Positions 6,201-11,169 of a DNA stretch of 11,169 nucleotides are shown here, piece by piece. The translations under genes were made by a program, and so were the position numbers. Every line of letters begins with the position of its first letter. The stretch's first letter is position 1. This DNA comes from CAZJWR01 sp964549765 (lineage in GTDB: Bacteria > Zixibacteria > MSB-5A5 > GN15 > JAAZOE01): NCBI GenBank assembly GCA_964549765.1, contig CAZJWR010000092.1, positions 1 through 11,169 on the forward strand. Reading direction: 5' to 3'. A model generated the notes under the pieces. It made no database searches and was not told the origin of the DNA. It saw nothing but the letters and a program-made list of their open reading frames with translations.

Positions 6201-8758
6201 CCTTCGGCGGATCGCTGCTGCTGACGGTCGAGAAAGACCAGGTCTATGAATTCATCCGCGTGGAGATGGAGGACAATACCGCCGATCTGACCCTGCCGAT
6301 CAAACAGGACTATTTCCCGAACGCGTATATCACCGCGACCATTATCAAGATAGCCGCCGATGTCAAAAGCGCCGGCCCGGCGCGCGCTTTCGGCATGGCG
6401 CCGCTGATGCTGTCCAAGGATAATCATCGACTGCCGATCACGATTACCGCGCCGGATGTGATCAAGCCGCGCAGCAATGTCACTGTCAATGTATCGGTCG
6501 GCAGACGTGGCGTCAGCCACTTGACGCTGGCCGCGGTCGACGCCGGGATACTGCAATTGACCGAGTATGAAACCCCCGACGTGCTCGATTTCTACTACGG
6601 CAAGAAGCAGCCGCGCCTGGCGCCGTATGATATCTACTCCTTCATTTATCCCGAAATCGAACGCGCCGAAAGTCATCTGTCGCCGGGAGGCGGCCGCGCC
6701 ATGTTCGACGCTTCCCGCAAGCGGCACATCAGCCCGATTACCGCCCGGCGCGTCAAATCGGTGGCGCTCTGGTCGGGCATCGTGGCCACCGATGCGAATG
6801 GCAACGCATCGGCAAACTTCTCCGTCCCCGAATTCAACGGCAAACTTGTCCTGACCGCCGTGGCCGTACAGGATAACCTGTTCGGATCGGCAAGAGATGA
6901 CATGATCGTCCGCGACAATATTATCATTCAGGAAAGTTTTCCGCGTTTCGTGACGCCTAACGACGCCGTGGATGGCCTGGTGACGATCTACAATAATACC
7001 GGCGCGACATCCGATATCACCGTGCGGCTCGATGCCGAAGGTTCGCTGGATATGATCTCGCCCGCTCAAGCCACTGTCACCGTCCCCAATAACGCTCAGC
7101 GACAGGTCATATTCACCTTCCGGGCGGGGCTGAAGCCGGGCAAGTTATCGTTCACCGTAACCGCGTCCGACGAACGCGAACGGGCCGAGATCAATTTCGA
7201 ACTTCCTAACAGGCCCGGCCAGCCGCTGGCGACTCGCTATGGATTCGGATCCCTGACGGAGGACGATGAGGTCTCATTCGATCTGCCCGATGAATGGCTT
7301 GAGGGCACGACACAGACGGTATTGGAAACGTCGTCCCTGGCGGCGGTGACCTACAGCAAAAACATCAATTATCTGGTGCGATACCCCTATGGCTGTCTGG
7401 AACAAACGACGTCCGGGCTGTTCCCGCTCCTCTATTTCAACGATCTGGCCCGCTTCGTGGAACCGGAGGTGTTCGGCACGCAGGGACCGGAATACTTCAT
7501 CCGCGAAGGGATCATCAAGCTGACCGGCATGTCGGAACCCGATGGATGGTTTCATCTCTGGCCGAACACCCGTCACATCAACTCATGGACGTCGATCTAT
7601 GCGTCCCATTTTCTGCTCGAAGCGAAGGAAGCCGGATATTATGTCGATCCCGACCTGTACAAGAGAATCGTGAACAGCCTCAAGGATATCGCGCGTGGGA
7701 AGAAACACGGCGTGCAGGAGATAGGGTTCCCCGAGCAGATTTATGCGGCCTATGCCTTGTCCCGCGCCGGTATCGTCGAAAACCGGATCGTTAATGAGTT
7801 GCGCGGAATTCCCACCGATGGTCTTCCGCCATATTCACGTTACATGATGGCTGCCGTTCTGTATGCGTCGGGTGATCAGGCGACGGCCGTGACGCTTTTG
7901 CCCGAGCCGATCCTTCCGGCGGTGTTCGAACCGGAAACCGGCGGACGATTGAGTTCCGGCGTGCGCACCAATGCCATCCTGCTGTCGGTGCTGACCGATA
8001 TCCAGCCGGATCATCCCGGAGCGCCGGTGCTGGTGAAATCATTGATGGATGACGCCCGGACCGGGCGCTGGTATACGACGCAGGCGACGGCCTGGGCATT
8101 GATGGCGCTCGGCAAATACCTGGCCGGACAGGAGAATCCTGACTTCACCGGAACGATGACCGTCGTCGGCGACACCGCCTATGCCGTCGATACGGCCGGG
8201 TTCAAAATCATCCGGACGGATCTGACATCCGGGACGGTGCGTCTGGACATCAAGGGACAGGGGAGATGTTATTACTACTGGCAAATCAACGGCGTTCCAA
8301 TCGCGCACGGTCCGGAGGAATACTCGCGCGGCATTACCGTCAAACGGGAATATGTGGATGCGGACGGCCAACCGCTGGACATGAACAACGTCGCGTTGGG
8401 AATGCAGATCATCTGCCATATCCGGGCCGAGGCCATTAGCGACAACCTGGAAAATGTCGTCATCAGCGATCTGTTACCGGCCGGTTTGGAGATCGAAAAC
8501 CCGAGACTCAAATCGACGGCGCGATTATCATGGATTCCCCGGAAATCAGCGGATATAACGTATCAGGACATTCGAGATGACCGGTTGCTGCTGTTCACCG
8601 ATCTTCGAGCGGGAAGACCGGTCGATTATTTCTACAGCCTGCGGGCGATTTCATCGGGGATTTTCATCGTGCCGCCGATTGCGGCCGACTGCATGTACAA
8701 TCCGCCCATCGCCGGGGCGTCATCATCAGGGATGATGACGATCATGAACCGGCAATAG
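3281..8758 (+). CDS. bacterial alpha-2-macroglobulin, thioester-containing protease trap (YfhM type)
   Basis: Predicted 1825 aa. Bacterial alpha-2-macroglobulins are envelope proteins that are cut in a bait region, change shape, and trap the attacking protease, often covalently through an internal thioester. Visible parts in order: a hydrophobic membrane segment or signal at residues 13-34; an Ig-like domain at about 43-145 with FSRDM; macroglobulin domains, including FVYLDRGVYRPGDTAHI near 592 and EEFMPDRIKV near 690; the bait-region domain, opening with DRDVYAPGDNAHIQI near 960; a basic candidate bait loop at about 1136-1159; the conserved W-S-G-I-V-x-T-D-x-x-G-N and PEFNGKLVLTAVAV (about 1162-1196); an alpha-helical thioester domain with YPYGCLEQTTSG, the thioester being Cys1372-Gln1375; and a C-terminal domain with SDLLPAGLEIENPRL. 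It is longer than E. coli YfhM (about 1650 aa). There is no good lipobox: the only early Cys has Val before it. The stop is TAG, 19 bp before pbpC. Confidence 0.95.
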   Translation: MHNDTVARFRSRLPVILLVVCAVAVAIGVSIDLMAGGTQDEPDLNVTVVQFLPQRKTDQHTNITVRFSRDMVSSDSLDRPSPSPLIFDPPLSGVARWIEQDILRFYPDEGLASATRYSVRVGSEKTYLYGNRINDNHTFEFHTPPFGIEAVQSRWIADSDLPGTARMIIDIKFNYDVDLRQLAEKISLTGTKNAADPAPTFDMTGTATHLEGLTNGDSTTNYAYDIILTTAPVKITDAQQVYQLTIASGLLCYQCGEGLAETYRTEIQIGAQERQYIAEIRPGIRGNQGYLQIRSNAALDPDKAAAYISISPETDYTIEKQYNNLFIYGPFIPGNTYMITIEEGMPALDGSLLADGLSSRVMIPDLLPTVKFVSSGIYLPRDGAKLLEMETTNIDKLSVEIDRIFANNLVYALSSPGRSLRSPYPQDMNALGKKFFSKDVDLENTPNTPLRTTIDVGGIIGDSARGIYKIAARNREGRWSYDTRLVMLTDLGIVARLSDNYLMVWVNSLSETTPIKNADVRLFSRNNQELLSGRTDSRGVAIFNDIEDVLAGFQPLVITAEYNDDLSYLNLDESRLPIGDFDVKGRPYKETGYEAFVYLDRGVYRPGDTAHIVSLVRNADGSAPPGFPYFIVVNDPTGREFMSYRVTTTSAEAMNAVDVAIPDYAPTGKYSLVARIGEDYEIGRETFQVEEFMPDRIKVSVVTDKKEYIPGEMVQADVIGTFLFGPPASNNKVTGHVTIEPYDFNPQGWSEYSFSGDERNFSRVETDLPDTILDEQGKFTYTYAIPETFTPPSALKGLIAAGVSEAGGRAVYNYEEIIIHPYPRYVGVRLDFEGYVKPGDSCRISLIAADYDGKPVAANGAKVTLYRVIYNSILQRDDRGLYRYKSEKTLRKADSTIVDIPPTGAAVSFVPHEYGQYLVVVHDPDGNHSASRYFYASGWGYAPWSMEHPDRIEIDLDRDVYAPGDNAHIQIRAPFGGSLLLTVEKDQVYEFIRVEMEDNTADLTLPIKQDYFPNAYITATIIKIAADVKSAGPARAFGMAPLMLSKDNHRLPITITAPDVIKPRSNVTVNVSVGRRGVSHLTLAAVDAGILQLTEYETPDVLDFYYGKKQPRLAPYDIYSFIYPEIERAESHLSPGGGRAMFDASRKRHISPITARRVKSVALWSGIVATDANGNASANFSVPEFNGKLVLTAVAVQDNLFGSARDDMIVRDNIIIQESFPRFVTPNDAVDGLVTIYNNTGATSDITVRLDAEGSLDMISPAQATVTVPNNAQRQVIFTFRAGLKPGKLSFTVTASDERERAEINFELPNRPGQPLATRYGFGSLTEDDEVSFDLPDEWLEGTTQTVLETSSLAAVTYSKNINYLVRYPYGCLEQTTSGLFPLLYFNDLARFVEPEVFGTQGPEYFIREGIIKLTGMSEPDGWFHLWPNTRHINSWTSIYASHFLLEAKEAGYYVDPDLYKRIVNSLKDIARGKKHGVQEIGFPEQIYAAYALSRAGIVENRIVNELRGIPTDGLPPYSRYMMAAVLYASGDQATAVTLLPEPILPAVFEPETGGRLSSGVRTNAILLSVLTDIQPDHPGAPVLVKSLMDDARTGRWYTTQATAWALMALGKYLAGQENPDFTGTMTVVGDTAYAVDTAGFKIIRTDLTSGTVRLDIKGQGRCYYYWQINGVPIAHGPEEYSRGITVKREYVDADGQPLDMNNVALGMQIICHIRAEAISDNLENVVISDLLPAGLEIENPRLKSTARLSWIPRKSADITYQDIRDDRLLLFTDLRAGRPVDYFYSLRAISSGIFIVPPIAADCMYNPPIAGASSSGMMTIMNRQ
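6683..6760 (+). other. candidate bait region of the macroglobulin
   Basis: These codons encode a low-complexity, Gly- and Arg/Lys-rich stretch. It begins PGGGRAM, contains SRKRH and ends ARRVKS, between the bait-domain strand with LAAVDAGILQL and the conserved ALWSGIV strand. In bacterial homologs the protease-sensitive loop occupies this position. Seven basic residues in about 25 make it a good target for trypsin-like proteases. The exact borders are inferred. Confidence 0.5.
7394..7405 (+). other. CLEQ thioester motif codons
   Basis: TGT CTG GAA CAA encodes Cys-Leu-Glu-Gln inside YPYGCLEQT. The Cys sulfur and the Gln side chain form the reactive thioester in macroglobulins and complement C3-type proteins. 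Its presence places this protein in the covalent-trapping group rather than the thioester-less YfaS-like group. Confidence 0.9.
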
Positions 8759-8777
8759 TGTCGCGGGATTGCGAGTG

Positions 8778-10775
8778 ATGCGAAAGCTTCGGCATACATA
8801 TCGGACGTGGTCGATCCGCCTGATCGGGGGGTTGATGCTGCTGCTATGTTTTGGCCTCGTGCTCGACCGATACGTCTTTCCGCTGCCGGTTGAGCGTCTG
8901 GAACGGCCGCACGCGCAGTTCATCTATGCCCGCGACGGCCGCTTGCTGACGGCCTTCGCATCATCCGATTATTTCTGGCGCAAGCCGGTGACGCTCGACG
9001 AAATTTCTCCCGATCTCGTTCGCTGCGTCATCGCCTGCGAGGATCGCTGGTTCTATTATCACCCCGGATTCAATCCCATATCGCTCATAGATGCGGCTGT
9101 CGCGAATGCCAAAGCCGGCCGCGTCGTTCGGGGCGGTTCGACCATCACCATGCAGATCGCCCGCATGATGGAGCCGAAGTCGCGAACGGTGGACAACAAA
9201 CTGATCGAAATTCTCCGCAGCATACAGCTGGAATGTCATTACTCCAAGAACGAATTGCTGGAGATTTATTTCAACACCGCCCCGTACGGGGGCAACATCG
9301 AAGGGGTCGGCGCGGCGTCGCATTTTTATTTCGGCAAACGGCCCGACCGCCTGACCCTTTCGGAAGCCGCCATACTCACGGCCATCCCCGCTTCGCCTAA
9401 TCTATATCGGCCCGATGTCGGAGATAACGCCTGCCGGGAGCGGCGGGATCAGGTGCTGGCATATCTGCATAATTGCGGCATCATCACGGGCCAAGAATAC
9501 CGAATGGCGATCGGCGAAGAAATCCCAGCGAATAGATTGGGACGCCCGTTCGATGCGCCGCATTTCTGCCAGACCATCGCCGCCCAGTATCCGGACCGAT
9601 CCGATATCGTCACGACTATCGATCCGGTCACGCAGACTATCGCCGAGCGGCTCGCGCGGGAGCATATCGCCGTTTTGCACTCGCGCGGTATCCATAACCT
9701 TTCCATCGTGGTGATCGATAATGAATCCGGGGAACTTCTGGCTCAGGTCGGCTCCCCGGATTTCGACGATGCCCGGCATCATGGGCAGATCAATGGCGCG
9801 TATGCGCTGCGGTCGCCGGGATCGGCGCTCAAACCGTTCATCTACGCTCTCGGTTTCGAATCCGGTGCGATTACACCGGCGACACGACTCGATGACATCC
9901 CTGTATCTTATCGAGGTTATAGTCCCGAGAATTACGACCGTACCTACCACGGCGTCGTACCGGTTCGGGATGCCCTGATCCAATCTCTCAACGTGCCCGC
10001 CGTCAACTTGACGGCGCAGATCGGCCTGCGCCGATATTACGACCTCCTCAAAGCCGGCGGCCTGTCGTCGCTGACCAATGAATACGATTACTACGGTCTG
10101 CCACTGGTGCTCGGTTCCGGCGAGGTATCTCTGATGGCCCTGAGCAATATGTACGCCTCCATTGCCCGAGGGGGCGTATACATCCCGATTCGGCCTCTGC
10201 GGGATACGTCCTCGACACAACCCACCCGGCTTCTGTCGGAAGAAACTTGTTATATCCTCTCAACCATCCTGGCCGAACTCCACCGTCCCGATCTTCCGAC
10301 GTCATGGGAATTCACGGCCGATATGCCGACCGTTGCCTGGAAGACCGGAACCTCCTTCGGCCGCCGCGACGCTTGGGCGATCGGATACAATCCCGATTTC
10401 ACCGTCGGCGTCTGGGCCGGCAATTTTTCCGGGGAGGGTTCGCCGTATCTGGTCGGCGCCGAAGCGGCCGCACCGTTGATGCTGTCATTGTTTCGTGAGA
10501 TCGCGGTCAATGACGAGCCGAAATGGTTCAAGCGGCCCTCCGGTGTCGGCATCCGCGACGTATGCACCGTCAGCGGTGATCTGCCGGGTAAGTATTGCCG
10601 GTCGACGCGCCGGGATCTGTATATCAAGGGAGTATCATCGTGCGCGGTCTGCCCCGTGCATCGTCAAATAATGGTCGATCATCAGACCGGATATATGCTG
10701 TGCCGGGCCTGCGCCCATGGCAAACGGATTGATTCCGTCATCGTGGAGGATTGGCCGCCGCGAGTCTCGGCCTAG
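8778..10775 (+). CDS. pbpC: penicillin-binding protein 1C, ended early by an amber codon
   Basis: 665 aa as read. PBP1C is a bifunctional inner-membrane enzyme that polymerises and cross-links peptidoglycan. A membrane anchor lies at about 15-35. The glycosyltransferase domain has EDRWFYYHPG with the catalytic Glu88, GGSTITMQIAR (119-129), YSKNELLEIYFN and a G-A-A-S-H-F-Y-F-G-K segment. The transpeptidase domain has S349-A-L-K352, S403-L-N405 and K522-T-G-T. All catalytic motifs are intact. Two CxxC pairs (C622/C625 and C642/C645) precede the end. The usual C-terminal domain is missing because codon 666 is TAG, yet the same frame continues downstream and encodes that domain (10776-11105). The ATG at 8778 is preferred over a TTG at 8769; a weak GGGA lies 9 nt upstream. 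The gene is co-transcribed with the macroglobulin gene (19-bp gap), the known yfhM-pbpC arrangement, which suggests wall repair alongside protease trapping. Confidence 0.93.
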   Translation: MRKLRHTYRTWSIRLIGGLMLLLCFGLVLDRYVFPLPVERLERPHAQFIYARDGRLLTAFASSDYFWRKPVTLDEISPDLVRCVIACEDRWFYYHPGFNPISLIDAAVANAKAGRVVRGGSTITMQIARMMEPKSRTVDNKLIEILRSIQLECHYSKNELLEIYFNTAPYGGNIEGVGAASHFYFGKRPDRLTLSEAAILTAIPASPNLYRPDVGDNACRERRDQVLAYLHNCGIITGQEYRMAIGEEIPANRLGRPFDAPHFCQTIAAQYPDRSDIVTTIDPVTQTIAERLAREHIAVLHSRGIHNLSIVVIDNESGELLAQVGSPDFDDARHHGQINGAYALRSPGSALKPFIYALGFESGAITPATRLDDIPVSYRGYSPENYDRTYHGVVPVRDALIQSLNVPAVNLTAQIGLRRYYDLLKAGGLSSLTNEYDYYGLPLVLGSGEVSLMALSNMYASIARGGVYIPIRPLRDTSSTQPTRLLSEETCYILSTILAELHRPDLPTSWEFTADMPTVAWKTGTSFGRRDAWAIGYNPDFTVGVWAGNFSGEGSPYLVGAEAAAPLMLSLFREIAVNDEPKWFKRPSGVGIRDVCTVSGDLPGKYCRSTRRDLYIKGVSSCAVCPVHRQIMVDHQTGYMLCRACAHGKRIDSVIVEDWPPRVSA

Positions 10776-11105
10776 CTTCTCGATCACGGCGTCATCCCGC
10801 CGCTTCCGCAACACAATCCACAATGCCGGGGTATATTCGCGGAAAACATTCCCGTTATTATCTCGCCCGAGGACAGCACCGTATTTGTGCTGCAGCCGGG
10901 TATTCCCGGCGAGTACCAGAAAATCCTCTTCGACGCCTCCGCCGCTCTCAATTCCCGCACCCTGCATTGGTTTCTCGATAAGGAATTATTCGCCACCTGC
11001 GACGCGGGCGATAGGATATTTTATGCGCCCCGACCGGGAAGACATACCTTGATGTGCGTCGATGAATTCGGCCGGTCGAGCAAAGTTTCATTCGAGGTTA
11101 AATAG
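10776..11105 (+). pseudogene. pbpC: in-frame 3' remnant of pbpC: PBP1C C-terminal domain
   Basis: Directly after the amber codon the same frame stays open for 109 codons to a TAG at 11103-11105. It begins LLDHGVIPPLPQHNPQCRG and continues through IISPEDSTVFVLQPG, LHWFLDKEL, and APRPGRHTLMCVDEFGRS to the end. This is the pattern I know for the BiPBP_C domain at the C-terminus of PBP1C, including the P-P-x-P-x-H-N-P linker, W-F-L-D and R-P-G-x-H-x-L-x-x-V-D-x-x-G. There is no ribosome binding site or ATG for separate translation. With the stop removed the whole protein is 775 aa, close to E. coli PBP1C (about 770). The codons look undamaged, so the interruption is recent or is an assembly error. 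Confidence 0.85.
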
Positions 11106-11169
11106 CGCCACCCGAGTTCCACGTTGACTCCATGAGCCGAAATCGAGATATTATCCCCACGATAACGAA

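Noticed and set aside
5816..7069. Minus-strand open frame of 417 codons inside the macroglobulin gene
   Set aside because: No known domain and a skewed composition; the opposite strand carries conserved macroglobulin strands throughout.
9402..10220. Minus-strand open frame of 272 codons inside pbpC
   Set aside because: It covers the transpeptidase SxxK and SxN region on the other strand and has no recognisable motif of its own.
10751..11052. Overlapping plus-strand frames at the end of pbpC, first suspected as evidence for a frameshift
   Set aside because: The C-terminal domain follows in the same frame as pbpC (10776 onward), so the lesion is a stop codon, not a frameshift. The other frames are Arg/Ser/Pro-rich shadows.
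11132..11169. ATG at 11132 opening a frame to the window end (MSRNRDIIPTIT)
   Set aside because: Only 12 codons are visible and no convincing ribosome binding site precedes it; it cannot be supported as a gene.

Overview
The window looks like a chromosomal piece of an uncultivated, didermic bacterium of the FCB superphylum. The best guess is candidate phylum Zixibacteria or a close relative. This rests on the C-terminal dockerin pair of the first gene, with GDANGD...NIGDAVFIVNYIF and GGPAPDP spacing, a style I associate with secreted proteins of that lineage, and on the moderately GC-rich codon use. No rRNA, tRNA, transposase, integrase or CRISPR array is visible, so there is no direct sign of a mobile element.

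Layout: (1) An AT-rich leader at 1-199 may start with the last codons of an upstream gene. It holds a candidate promoter, a small dyad and a hairpin. (2) A secreted pentaheme c-type cytochrome with two Ig-like repeats and a type I dockerin lies at 200-2659 (+). (3) A Nudix hydrolase lies at 2619-3134 (-), overlapping the dockerin codons tail to tail by 41 bp. (4) A divergent intergenic region carries a good sigma70-like promoter. It drives a very large bacterial alpha-2-macroglobulin with an intact CLEQ thioester at 3281-8758 (+). (5) Penicillin-binding protein 1C follows after 19 bp at 8778-10775 (+).

Genes 4 and 5 form the known alpha-2-macroglobulin/pbpC pair. The macroglobulin traps invading proteases in the periplasm and PBP1C is thought to repair the cell wall, so the unit reads as envelope defence. 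The cytochrome and Nudix genes have no evident link to it.

The most striking point is in pbpC. The reading frame is cut by one amber codon (TAG, 10773-10775), after which the same frame runs open for 109 codons and encodes a convincing PBP1C C-terminal domain. Read through, the protein would be 775 aa, the normal family length. Either this gene recently lost its C-terminal domain by a point mutation, or the base is an assembly or sequencing error. Normal use of TAG as a terminator at the end of the macroglobulin gene and at the end of the remnant argues against a recoded genetic code. The second notable point is the fusion of a multiheme cytochrome to a dockerin with two complete calcium-binding loops. 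I did not find a clearly novel defence or mobile system.
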